Shown here piece by piece: positions 1 to 7,881 of a stretch of 64,000 nt of DNA. A program made the translations under genes and the position numbers. Source of the DNA: Stenotrophomonas maltophilia (lineage in GTDB: Bacteria; Pseudomonadota; Gammaproteobacteria; Xanthomonadales; Xanthomonadaceae); contig NZ_CP015612.1 of assembly GCF_002138415.1 (NCBI RefSeq), positions 4,504,001-4,568,000 on the forward strand, read 5' to 3'. Under the pieces are notes generated by a model that worked only from the letters and a program-made list of their open reading frames with translations, was not told the DNA's origin and did no database searches. Within the stretch, counting starts at the first letter, position 1; every line of letters starts with the position of its first letter.

Positions 1-657
1 GGCGCGCTGCCAGGCCAGGCAGGCCAGGCCGGTCATCACCGCGGTGCCGTTCATGATTGCCAGGCCTTCCTTCGGCCGCAGCTTCAGTGGCGCCATGCCG
101 ATCTTCGCCAGCACTTCGGCCGCCGGCTGCACGCGGCCGTCGTGCAGCACCTCGCGCTCGCCACACAGCACCGCCGCCACGTAGGACAGCGGGGTCAGGT
201 CACCGCTGGCACCGACCGAACCTTCGGCCGGAATCAACGGCAGTACATCGTGCTGCAGCAGCGTAGCCAGGCTTTCCAGCAACGGTACGCTGACACCGGA
301 CATGCCACGCACCAGCGATGCCAGGCGCGCGGCCAGCACCGCGCGGGTCTCGACCGGGTCCAGGTAACGGCCCAGGCCGCAGCCATGGTAGGTGTACAGA
401 TGGTGCGGCAGCTCGGCTACCAGCGCCGGCGGGATGTTGACCGTGCACGAGTCACCGTAGCCGGTGGTCACACCGTAGATCACGCCGTCCTCGCGCAGCA
501 GGCGGTCAAGGAAGTCGGCACCGCGCTGGATGTGCGCACGGAACGCCTGTGCCTCGCTCAGCGCAGCTTCGCAACGGCGCCGGGCCAGGGCAACCACGTC
601 TTCGATGGTCAAGAGTGCATCGCCAAAGCGGCACACGGGTACGGCGTCAGTCGTCAT
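1..657 (-). CDS. HAL/PAL/TAL-family aromatic amino acid ammonia-lyase (partial, 3' end outside window)
   Basis: Read from the ATG at 657; 219 codons are visible before the window edge. The protein shows GVTTGYGDSC near residue 60 and GSVGASGDLTPLSYVAAVL near residue 145. The Ala-Ser-Gly in the latter is the tripeptide that cyclises to the MIO electrophile of this family. Members deaminate histidine, phenylalanine or tyrosine to an unsaturated acid. The neighbours are pigment genes rather than hut genes, so a role in supplying an aromatic starter acid is inferred; substrate choice cannot be read from this part. Its start overlaps the upstream acyltransferase by 11 bases (ATGACGACTGA), indicating translational coupling. 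The C-terminal half is unseen. Confidence 0.9.
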   Translation of the reverse strand, partial: MTTDAVPVCRFGDALLTIEDVVALARRRCEAALSEAQAFRAHIQRGADFLDRLLREDGVIYGVTTGYGDSCTVNIPPALVAELPHHLYTYHGCGLGRYLDPVETRAVLAARLASLVRGMSGVSVPLLESLATLLQHDVLPLIPAEGSVGASGDLTPLSYVAAVLCGEREVLHDGRVQPAAEVLAKIGMAPLKLRPKEGLAIMNGTAVMTGLACLAWQRA

Positions 658-1588
658 GCGGAGCCTGATCCCAGAAGGGGAAGAAATTGAACCAGTCCAG
701 CGGCGACTGGATGACCTGCTGTTCCAGCCAGCCCGCATAGCGCTGCACCTGATCGGACAACGCCGCATCACGCGACCCGCGTGGCAGCACGATGCGATCG
801 GCGAACGGCTCGAACACCACCCGATAGCCCTCGCCCTCGTGCAGGCAGGCCATGGTGTAGACGGGGCAGCCCAGTGCGGCGGCCAGTACATAGCCACCGA
901 TGGGGAACGGCGCACGCTGCCCGAGGAAATCGGCGCTGAGGCAGCGCCCACCACCGACCGGCGTACGATCGCCGACAATGGCCACGAAACCGCCGGCGGC
1001 GACCTTGTCGGCCAGCATCATCGCGGTGGCAGGCCCCATTTCGGTGACCTGCACAAGCTCCACCGCTGCCAGCGGATCCAGCCGGCGCAGCAGGCGGTTG
1101 AAACGCTGCGCATGCGCGGTATGCACCAGTACGGTGATGCACAGGCCGGGAACCCGCTCGGCCAGCACCTGGCACAGTTCCAGACAGCCGATGTGCGCGG
1201 TGAGGATCAGCCCGCCTTCGCGCTGCGCGATCCTCTCCAGCACCGGGGTGCGATGCAGGTGGATGCGTTCGGGCGGATAGCGCCCGCCGATGCCGAGGAT
1301 CTTGTCCAGCATCGTGTCGGCAAACGCAAAGAAGTGGCGCAGGCTGTCGCGCCGGGTCGGCGCGCGACCCAACACGCCGCTGTGGGCCTGCAGGCGCTGC
1401 AGATACTGCATCGAGGCCTCACGGCCAACGCGGTTGCCCAGCCAGTGGCAGGCCACCACCGGCCACACGCACATGCGGAACGGCCAACGCCCGAACCAGC
1501 GGTGTACCCAGTACAGGACCAGCACGCCGGCCACCGAGGTGGATTCACCGATATCGGCCCAGTGCGGGGCACCCTGCGGGGTCGCCAT
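647..1588 (-). CDS. LpxL/HtrB-like lysophospholipid acyltransferase of the pigment cluster
   Basis: The 313-residue protein begins MATPQGAPHW at an ATG one base after the stop of the glycosyltransferase upstream. It has the LpxL-type layout: an N-terminal hydrophobic stretch (VAGVLVLYWVHRWFGRW), then LTAHIGCLELCQVLAERV, a variant of the family's HxxxxE catalytic motif, and later FVAIVGDRTPVGGGR, matching the family's D-R block. Such enzymes move acyl chains from ACP to a lipid. Aryl-polyene and xanthomonadin clusters carry one next to a GT2 enzyme, presumably to attach the polyene to a membrane lipid head; that role is inferred. Confidence 0.85.
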   Translation of the reverse strand: MATPQGAPHWADIGESTSVAGVLVLYWVHRWFGRWPFRMCVWPVVACHWLGNRVGREASMQYLQRLQAHSGVLGRAPTRRDSLRHFFAFADTMLDKILGIGGRYPPERIHLHRTPVLERIAQREGGLILTAHIGCLELCQVLAERVPGLCITVLVHTAHAQRFNRLLRRLDPLAAVELVQVTEMGPATAMMLADKVAAGGFVAIVGDRTPVGGGRCLSADFLGQRAPFPIGGYVLAAALGCPVYTMACLHEGEGYRVVFEPFADRIVLPRGSRDAALSDQVQRYAGWLEQQVIQSPLDWFNFFPFWDQAPHDD

Positions 1589-1589
1589 T

Positions 1590-2360
1590 TCAGCGCTGCC
1601 CCCGCAGGCGGCGGCGCAGCAGGCGCGGTGCGCGCCAGAGCATGCCGAAGAACAGGCGGGTGTGCATGCGGGTGATGCGCACGTTGTCGCGCCACATATC
1701 AAAGTGCGACACGCCATCGGAAGGATAGGTCACGCGCGTGGACAGATGCTCGACCGGCACCTGCCGCCAGTACAGGCGCACGATCACCTCGGTATCGAAA
1801 TCCATGCGCCGGCCGATGGTCTCTTCGCCGATCAGGCGCAGAACCGGTGGCAGCGGGTACACGCGGAAGCCGCACATGGTGTCGCGCAGGTGCAGCGACA
1901 ACGTATTGATCCAGACCCAGATGTGGGTGGCGTAGCGGCCATACAGGCGTGCCTTCGGTACGCTGGCGTCGTAGGCCGGGATACCGCAGATCACCGCATC
2001 CGGATGCGCACGCGCCGCCTCGATGAAGCGCGGCAGGTCGCCAGTATCGTGCTGGCCGTCGGCATCGATCTGCAGCACGTGGCTGTAGCCACGCGCGTGG
2101 GCCTCGGCGAAGCCCGCCAGCATCGCCCCGCCCTTGCCCTGGTTGATGTCCAGGCGCAGCAGGTCGACGCCCGGGCGCTGTGCCAGCGAACGCAGCACGG
2201 CCGCACACGCGTCATGTGAGCCGTCGTCCACCAGCAGGCATGGAAGGCCGGAAGCCAGCACGCCGTCGACCACCGCCGCGATCGCATGTTCGTGGTCGTA
2301 GACAGGAATCACCACCAATGGCGCGAACGCGGCACTGGCACTGGAGGAATCAATCCGCAT
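1590..2360 (-). CDS. family 2 glycosyltransferase of the pigment cluster
   Basis: 256 residues from ATG 2360 (MRIDSSSASAAF). GT-A fold signals are PLVVIPVYDHEHAI, CLLVDDGSHD, and LQIDADGQHD, which contains the metal-binding DxD. It resembles dolichyl-phosphate-mannose-synthase-like GT2 enzymes but has no C-terminal membrane segments, so it is probably peripheral. An upstream in-frame Met at 2438 would add residues unlike the family, and the chosen ATG overlaps the previous stop by 11 bases, as at other junctions in this operon. It probably glycosylates the lipid anchor of the pigment; donor and acceptor are unknown. Confidence 0.87.
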   Translation of the reverse strand: MRIDSSSASAAFAPLVVIPVYDHEHAIAAVVDGVLASGLPCLLVDDGSHDACAAVLRSLAQRPGVDLLRLDINQGKGGAMLAGFAEAHARGYSHVLQIDADGQHDTGDLPRFIEAARAHPDAVICGIPAYDASVPKARLYGRYATHIWVWINTLSLHLRDTMCGFRVYPLPPVLRLIGEETIGRRMDFDTEVIVRLYWRQVPVEHLSTRVTYPSDGVSHFDMWRDNVRITRMHTRLFFGMLWRAPRLLRRRLRGQR

Positions 2361-4035
2361 CGGCAAACACCACCTTTCCGCTGGAGTGCATCCCGTGGCT
2401 GGAGGTATAGCGGAAGCCCAGCACGCCACGTGCGGCATCCCAGTCCAGCTGCAGGGTCAGCACGTCCCCCGGCCGCGCGACGTGCTGGAACTTCACCGCG
2501 TCCATGCGCAGGAAACCCGCCGGCATCGCGAACGCCTGGCGGCCGAAACGCACCGCCCAGTCCAGCTGGGCCACGCCGGGCAGGATCGCCGCCTGCGGGA
2601 AGTGGCCCTGGAATGGCCGAAGCGCGGGATCAAGGGTCATGCGCAATGTCGCGCTGGACGTATCGCGGTGATCCCACAGCGGTACCGGCATCAGCGGCTG
2701 GAACAGTGCCGCCAGCGCCGACTGGGTGACCTTGCCCTGCGCATTGAATGGCAGCGACGGGACCAGTCGCCAGCGACGTGGACGGGTCACTGCGTCGTGG
2801 CTGTGGGCCAGCCGCGCGCCCAGGCGCTGGCCGAGTGCACGACGCGCCGCGTCACCACCGTCCAGCAACGCGGGATCTGCCGGCACCACCACCGCTGCAA
2901 GCTGCTCGCGTTGGCCCGGCAGCACCAGCACGCGTGCATCCTCCACTTCGGTGTCTTCGCGCAGCGCGCGTTCCAGCGCATCCAGCGAGACGCGCCGCTC
3001 TTCAATCTTGACGATGCGGTCGGTTCGGCCCAGCAGGCGGAAACACCCGTCGGCCAGCGCCTCGACGCGGTCCTGGGTGCGCCACCAGCCGGCGTTCTCC
3101 AGGTGTGGCGACGCCACGGCCAGGCATCCCTCCTCGATCCGCCACTGCACGCCCGGCAGCGGCTGCCACGGCGGCAGGTCGGTTTCCCAGCGACGCCAGG
3201 CGATGCCGCCGGTCTCGCTGCTGCCGTACACCTCGGTGGGAGCCACACCCAACCACTTCCGCACCTGCCGCGCCGCTTCTTCAGGCAGCGGGCCACCGGA
3301 GGAGAACACTGCGCGCAGGCGGCCGTGCAGGCTGAACCAATCCAGCTGTTCGGGCAGGCGCTTGAGGTGGGCCGGGGTGGCCACCAGCACCGTATCGGTA
3401 CCGGACAGCGCCGCCACCAGATCTTCATGGAAGAACCGGCGCGGATGAATCAGGCGACCGGCGGCCAGCGGCCACAGCACGCGGAACAGCAGCCCGTAGA
3501 TGTGCTGGTGCGAAACCGTGCCATGCACCTCCACCCCTTCCAGCTGCGCTCCGAACGCAGCCTGCAGCGCGTCGACTTCGCGCGCCAGCTGGTCCAGGCG
3601 CTTGCTGATCGCGCTGGGTTGGCCGGTGCTGCCAGAGGTGAACACGCACAACTCGCAGGCGCGCTCGTCCAGCATCCCCAACGCGCCTTCCGCCACTGCA
3701 TCCACCGCCATCAGCGGGCGATGGTCGGCGGAGACATCGCCAGCAAAACCACTCACCTGTGACTGCAGGGCCTGCAGCGTTGCCGGCAGGTTGTCGGCAG
3801 CCAGGAACACCCGCTTGCCGGCATGCCATGCACCGTACAACGCTGCGGCGAAGGCCACGGCATCGTCGAAGTACAGGGCCCAGTCGCGCCCCTCGGCAGC
3901 GGCAAAGGCCGAGCGCCACGCCAGCACGCGCCGGCGGAACCCGGCGTGATCGAGCAGCACACCGTCACAGACGCCGACCGGGCGTTGTGGCCGCGCATCA
4001 AGCAGCAGCCGATCCAGGGAAATCCACTCAGCCAT
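2350..4035 (-). CDS. AMP-dependent ligase fused to an ApeI/FabZ-like thioester dehydratase
   Basis: 561 residues from ATG 4035 (MAEWISLDRLLL). Residues ~1-440 are an adenylate-forming domain: ELCVFTSGSTGQPSAISK (P-loop), VYGSSETGGIAWR and LLGRTDRIVKIEERRVS. Residues ~450-561 are a hot-dog domain with the dehydratase signature PFQGHFPQAAILPGVAQLDW. Aryl-polyene clusters often encode these activities side by side; here they are one polypeptide. The likely job is activating an aryl acid onto ACP and dehydrating 3-hydroxyacyl intermediates. Its start overlaps the stop of the membrane gene upstream by 8 bases (ATGGCTGA). Confidence 0.9.
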   Translation of the reverse strand: MAEWISLDRLLLDARPQRPVGVCDGVLLDHAGFRRRVLAWRSAFAAAEGRDWALYFDDAVAFAAALYGAWHAGKRVFLAADNLPATLQALQSQVSGFAGDVSADHRPLMAVDAVAEGALGMLDERACELCVFTSGSTGQPSAISKRLDQLAREVDALQAAFGAQLEGVEVHGTVSHQHIYGLLFRVLWPLAAGRLIHPRRFFHEDLVAALSGTDTVLVATPAHLKRLPEQLDWFSLHGRLRAVFSSGGPLPEEAARQVRKWLGVAPTEVYGSSETGGIAWRRWETDLPPWQPLPGVQWRIEEGCLAVASPHLENAGWWRTQDRVEALADGCFRLLGRTDRIVKIEERRVSLDALERALREDTEVEDARVLVLPGQREQLAAVVVPADPALLDGGDAARRALGQRLGARLAHSHDAVTRPRRWRLVPSLPFNAQGKVTQSALAALFQPLMPVPLWDHRDTSSATLRMTLDPALRPFQGHFPQAAILPGVAQLDWAVRFGRQAFAMPAGFLRMDAVKFQHVARPGDVLTLQLDWDAARGVLGFRYTSSHGMHSSGKVVFADAD

Positions 4036-4579
4036 GCGTGTGCACCGCCCTGACCCGTTGCCGCACCAGCCACTCACCCGCAAACAGGATTCCCATCAAC
4101 ACGTACGCCAGCAAACCGTTGTAAAGCATCCAGACCCGGTCCGACGCATACAGCGCCGTCAGCAGGGCCAGGCTGCCGTTGAAGACGAAGAAGCCGCACC
4201 ACACCTGGGTGACGCGACGGGTATAAGGCACCGCCGACGCCGGCAGGTCCGGCTCCTGCAACCGGGCCAGGCGCTCGACCACGGGAGGACCGAATCGAAG
4301 GCTGCCGGCAAACACGACCAGCATCACGGCATTGACCAGCGCCGGGTACAGCTTCAATGGCAGTGCCTGGTTGAGTACCGTCGCCAGCACCGCGAGCAGG
4401 CCGGCGCCCGCTGCCGCGCCCCACCACACCGGTTGCCGCGTGCCCAGTGCCCGCAGCAGGACCAGCGCGAACAACAGCAACGACGACCAGCGCGGCTCGA
4501 AACGGCCCATCGCCAGATAGACCAGCAGCGGATAGGCCAACGAGATCGCAGCCACCGCCACCGTGCGTGCGCGTGCCAT
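4028..4579 (-). CDS. COG4648-type small membrane protein of aryl-polyene clusters
   Basis: 183 residues from ATG 4579 (MARARTVAVAAISLAYPLLV). About five hydrophobic segments are visible, including YPLLVYLAMG, LLLFALVLLRALG, GLLAVLATVL, VNAVMLVVFAGSL and GFFVFNGSLALLTALY. No catalytic motif is seen. Proteins of this kind recur next to the ACPs and the AMP ligase in aryl-polyene and xanthomonadin clusters, which is the basis for the call. An inner-membrane role in assembly or export is inference. Confidence 0.75.
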   Translation of the reverse strand: MARARTVAVAAISLAYPLLVYLAMGRFEPRWSSLLLFALVLLRALGTRQPVWWGAAAGAGLLAVLATVLNQALPLKLYPALVNAVMLVVFAGSLRFGPPVVERLARLQEPDLPASAVPYTRRVTQVWCGFFVFNGSLALLTALYASDRVWMLYNGLLAYVLMGILFAGEWLVRQRVRAVHTHG

Positions 4580-4601
4580 GGGAACGGCGCCCGCGCTGCG
4601 G

Positions 4602-4859
4602 TCAGGCGGCCGCCTGGTCCGGTAGCAGGCCATGCGTCACATCGACGATGTCCTGCACCGTACGCACGGCCTTGAATGCTTCCGGCTGCAGGTTGCGACC
4701 CAGCAGCGGCTTGAGTTGAACGATCAGATCGACCGCATCGATGCTGTCGATGTCCAGATCGTCGTACAGGCGGGCCTGGGGCGTGACCCGGGCCGGTTCG
4801 ATCTCGAAGCTGTCGGTGAGGATGGAAACGATGCGATCGAACAGTTCATTCTTGGTCAT
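4602..4859 (-). CDS. acyl carrier protein (second of two)
   Basis: 85 residues from ATG 4859 (MTKNELFDRIVSILTD). The phosphopantetheine site is DIDSIDAVDL, with the Ser near residue 39, in the usual helix II context. Length and acidity fit a free-standing type II ACP. It lies 18 bases after the other ACP, and such ACP pairs are standard in aryl-polyene clusters. It needs 4'-phosphopantetheinylation, possibly by the transferase encoded at 54685-55284. Confidence 0.93.
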   Translation of the reverse strand: MTKNELFDRIVSILTDSFEIEPARVTPQARLYDDLDIDSIDAVDLIVQLKPLLGRNLQPEAFKAVRTVQDIVDVTHGLLPDQAAA

Positions 4860-4877
4860 GGCAGTTCCTGGCACCGG

Positions 4878-5135
4878 TTACGACCGATGGGCGGCGACGA
4901 ACTCGCCAAGCGCGCGCACGCTGGAAAAATGGCGGCGGGTCTCTTCCGAGTCGGATGACAGGCTCACACCGTACTTCTTCTGCAGCGCCAGGCCCAGTTC
5001 CAGCGCATCGATCGAATCCAGGCCAAGGCCCTCGACGAACAGCGGCGCAACCGGATCGATATCCTCCGGCGTGATGTCCTCCAGTGAAAGCGAGGAAATG
5101 ATCAATACCTTGATCTCGTGCTCAAGTGCTTGCAC
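4878..5135 (-). CDS. acyl carrier protein (first of two), GTG start
   Basis: 85 residues from a GTG at 5135 (VQALEHEIKVLIISSL). The attachment site is GLGLDSIDALELGLAL, with the Ser near residue 39. The GTG lies inside the 3' end of the acyltransferase gene, a 14-base overlap. No in-frame ATG gives an ACP-length product; longer readings run into the acyltransferase gene in another frame. The sequence clearly differs from the second ACP, so the two may serve different steps, as starter and extender carrier. Confidence 0.9.
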   Translation of the reverse strand: MQALEHEIKVLIISSLSLEDITPEDIDPVAPLFVEGLGLDSIDALELGLALQKKYGVSLSSDSEETRRHFSSVRALGEFVAAHRS

Positions 5136-5919
5136 GGGTGGGGTCTCCAGACAGGTCGAAGTAACGGGAAAGGTGCTCGCTGACGCGACGTGCCGCCAGG
5201 GCATTCCCTCCTGGCGAGTCGTCTTCGACCAGAAATGGCGAGATCGGGATATCTTCGCCGATCTGCAGCCGAACGTGAAAGCAACGCGAGGGAATACGAT
5301 ACCATTTCTGCCCTTTGGCCAGGGCTGGCGGCGTACAGGTGATCCGCACCGGCGTGATGTCCAGACCGCCGCGGACGGCGATGTTGGCGGCGCCGCGCTG
5401 CAGCCGCAGTGGCTGCCCGGGCACGCTGCGGGTGCCCTCCGGAAAGATGACCAGGCTGCCACCTGCACGGACCGCCTTCACGCAGTCATCGACCAGGCCG
5501 GGCCCATCGTCGTTGGCAATGTAGCCGGCGGCCCGCACCACACCGCGCATGAACGGGTTGCTGGCCACCGCGCGCTTGACCACGCACTCCGCGTTGGGCA
5601 GCAGTGACACAAGGCAGACCACATCGATGAGCGTTGGATGGTTGGCCAGCACCAGCAGACCGTCGCGCTGCAGGCGTTCGCGCCCTTCGATCTCGCAGGT
5701 CATCACACCCAGGCTGCGCATCAGCCGCAGCTGGCCGGCGAAGGCGAGCTGGACCAGACGGCGGGCACGGCGGCGGCGCGCGAGTGGGTCGCGCATCAAC
5801 AGCAGCAGCGGCATTACCACCGTTCCCAGCACCAGCCCGCCCAGGCCAAAAGCAAGAAAGCACAGCGCCGTGCCGAACACACGCCACGCATGATCGAGGC
5901 GGCGCAGCCCCTCAGCCAC
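5122..5919 (-). CDS. PlsC-like (LPLAT) 1-acyl-glycerol-phosphate-type acyltransferase
   Basis: 265 residues from ATG 5919. An N-terminal membrane segment (residues ~15-42, LCFLAFGLGGLVLGTVVMPL) is followed by the LPLAT motifs LANHPTLIDV (N-H-x4-D form) and VIFPEGTRSVPG. The family acylates lysophospholipids or similar acceptors using acyl-ACP or acyl-CoA. In aryl-polyene operons this gene sits upstream of the two ACPs, so the pigment lipid is the likely product. It overlaps the ketosynthase-like gene by 8 bases. Confidence 0.88.
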   Translation of the reverse strand: MAEGLRRLDHAWRVFGTALCFLAFGLGGLVLGTVVMPLLLLMRDPLARRRRARRLVQLAFAGQLRLMRSLGVMTCEIEGRERLQRDGLLVLANHPTLIDVVCLVSLLPNAECVVKRAVASNPFMRGVVRAAGYIANDDGPGLVDDCVKAVRAGGSLVIFPEGTRSVPGQPLRLQRGAANIAVRGGLDITPVRITCTPPALAKGQKWYRIPSRCFHVRLQIGEDIPISPFLVEDDSPGGNALAARRVSEHLSRYFDLSGDPTRAST

Positions 5920-6652
5920 GGCGGCCCCAGGACCAGCGTTGTCCCTGCGTTACATGCTCAAGCGCCGGCATTCCCGACAACAGGAAGCGATGCAGGTCCA
6001 GTGCGTGCGGCAGATGGCCCGGCACGCCCTCGGTGGCACTCGCCGGCTCCCAGCGCAATGACAGGGTCGGGCAGCCTTCGCGAGGCTGGGTGAGACGCCA
6101 GCACCATGCGAAGAACACGTCGGGTTCGTCGGCGAACGGCGCGTATATGCCCGGCAGGGGCGATTCGTACACCACCACACGCACCTCACGGGCGCCGTCG
6201 GCCAGCAGGCCGACCGCTTCCAGGCAGGCGGCTTCCGCCGTGGCCTGGCCCGCGGCCAACGCCAGGTAGTTGCCCCGGTGACCGCGGGCAATCGAATACA
6301 ACGCTGCAATGGCGTTGTGCACCGACAGCCCGAAGGTCGTGGGCGACAGGGGTTCTCCGCTTGCCAGCGATGCCAGCAGATCCATCGAGCGCGTCACGTC
6401 GCCATGGCGGCTGGCGAAAACCAGCGGCACCTGGCTGTCGGCACCCTGCGCGTCCTCGCACCAGCATGCGGCCTGGATCGCCATCCGGCCCAGCCGTTCG
6501 ATACGCCGGCGTTGCATCGCCGGGACTTCGGTGAGCGCTGGCGCGCCCTCGCCCACGGGCAGGAACGGCGCATCGGCCCAGCGCAGCCATTGGCTGCGCT
6601 CGGTCAGGCCAGGCGCCCAGGCGGCCCAGTCGACGACGGAGAATTCAATCAT
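5912..6652 (-). CDS. beta-ketoacyl synthase-like protein (KS N-terminal-type, probably no active-site Cys)
   Basis: 246 residues from ATG 6652 (MIEFSVVDWAAWAPG). The segments VPLVFASRHGDVTRSMDLL, TTFGLSVHNAIAALYSIARG and YLALAAGQATAEAACLEAVG resemble the N-terminal half of ketosynthases, but no Cys stands at the usual nucleophile position and the C-terminal His region is missing. This fits the short KS-like chain-length-factor proteins that open aryl-polyene operons. It is the first gene of the visible operon; the ~170 bases before the cydB terminator should carry the promoter, although no clear -35/-10 pair was identified. Confidence 0.8.
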   Translation of the reverse strand: MIEFSVVDWAAWAPGLTERSQWLRWADAPFLPVGEGAPALTEVPAMQRRRIERLGRMAIQAACWCEDAQGADSQVPLVFASRHGDVTRSMDLLASLASGEPLSPTTFGLSVHNAIAALYSIARGHRGNYLALAAGQATAEAACLEAVGLLADGAREVRVVVYESPLPGIYAPFADEPDVFFAWCWRLTQPREGCPTLSLRWEPASATEGVPGHLPHALDLHRFLLSGMPALEHVTQGQRWSWGRRG

Positions 6653-6819
6653 CTAGCGGTGCTGTTTCACTGGGGGAACGATAGGCACGGGCCACTCAAG
6701 GCGACGCGCGGCTCCCCCTTCCTGCAGCCGTGCGTCCGTCCAGGACGTTGCCGGCTACCCCCTTGGCTGCCGGAAAGGAGCGCACGCTATCACGTCCAAC
6801 GCAGGGAATGCAGTCTTCA

Positions 6820-6858
6820 CAAACAACAACGCGGGAACTACCAGCCGCAGTTCCCGCG
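6820..6858 (-). terminator. Rho-independent terminator of cydAB
   Basis: On the minus strand, just after the cydB stop, CGCGGGAACT pairs with AGTTCCCGCG around a 9-base loop. A T-rich tract (TTGTTGTTTGT) follows. This is a classical intrinsic terminator. Confidence 0.85.
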
Positions 6859-6866
6859 CAGGATTC

Positions 6867-7880
6867 TCAGTGGTAGCCGGCGTCAGCGTGCACTTTGCCG
6901 CGGAATACCCGGTAGGACCACGCTGTATAGCCGAGGATGACTGGCAGCAATATGACCAGCCCGACCAGCGTGAAGCCCAGCGAAGACGCCGGCGCGGCGG
7001 CCTGCCACAGCGTCATCGACGGCGGCAGCAGGTACGGCCACATGCCCAGCACCAGGCCAAGGAAGCCGAGCACGAACAGGGCCAGGCTGAGCAGGAACGG
7101 CGGCAGGTCGCGGCGCGGGTGCGTTGCACTGCGCCACAGCGCGGCAGCCACCGCCAGGGTCAGCAACGGCACCGGCGAGAGCCACCAGAAGTTGCCGCCG
7201 CTGAACCAGCGTTCCATCAGGCGCGAATCGAGGAACGGCAACCAGCTGCTGACCAGGCCCATCGCCGCGATCACCGCCACCACCAGTGGCCGGGTCATCT
7301 GCCGCGCCAGCGCCTGCACGCGCCCTTCGGTCTTCAGGATCAGCCAGGTGCTGCCGAGCAGCGCGTAACCGGCCACCAGCGCGGCACCGGTCAGCATCGC
7401 GAAGGGGCTGAACCAGGCGAACGGGCCGCCTTGGTAGACACCGTCCACCAGCGGGATGCCCTGCACCAGGGTGCCGAGGATCACGCCCTGGGCGAAAGTG
7501 GCCAGCAGCGAACCGAGGCCGAACGCCACGCTCCACAGCCGGCGCGAACGATGCGCCTTGAAGCGGAACTCGAAGGCCACGCCGCGGAACACCAGCGCCA
7601 CCACCAGCAGCAGCACCGGCAGGTACAGCGCCGACAGCAGCACCGCATACGCCTTGGGGAAGGCCGCCAGCAGGCCGGCGCCGCCCAGCACCAGCCAGGT
7701 CTCGTTGCCGTCCCAGATCGGCGCGGCAGTGTTCATCATCAGGTCCAGCTGTTCCTCGTCCTCGGCGAACGGGGCAAGGATGCCGATGCCGAGCACGAAG
7801 CCGTCCAGCACCACGTACATCAGCACGCCGAAACCGATCACCGCGAACCATGCCACCGGCAGCCAGGTCATCAGGTCCAT
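6867..7880 (-). CDS. cydB: cytochrome bd-type quinol oxidase subunit II
   Basis: 337 residues from ATG 7880 (MDLMTWLPVAWFAVIGFGVL). The N-terminus MYVVLDGFVLGIGILAPF and MMNTAAPIWDGNETWLVLGG are CydB/CioB hallmarks. Eight or more membrane helices are visible. With subunit I it forms the inner-membrane oxidase that passes quinol electrons to oxygen. It begins one base after the cydA stop, so the two are co-translated. No cydX-like small frame was found after it. Confidence 0.96.
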   Translation of the reverse strand: MDLMTWLPVAWFAVIGFGVLMYVVLDGFVLGIGILAPFAEDEEQLDLMMNTAAPIWDGNETWLVLGGAGLLAAFPKAYAVLLSALYLPVLLLVVALVFRGVAFEFRFKAHRSRRLWSVAFGLGSLLATFAQGVILGTLVQGIPLVDGVYQGGPFAWFSPFAMLTGAALVAGYALLGSTWLILKTEGRVQALARQMTRPLVVAVIAAMGLVSSWLPFLDSRLMERWFSGGNFWWLSPVPLLTLAVAAALWRSATHPRRDLPPFLLSLALFVLGFLGLVLGMWPYLLPPSMTLWQAAAPASSLGFTLVGLVILLPVILGYTAWSYRVFRGKVHADAGYH

Positions 7881-7881
7881 G

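Noticed and set aside
4602..5135. The two ACP genes as one duplicated pair
   Set aside because: The sequences share only the general ACP fold and differ around the attachment site, so a recent duplication is not supported.
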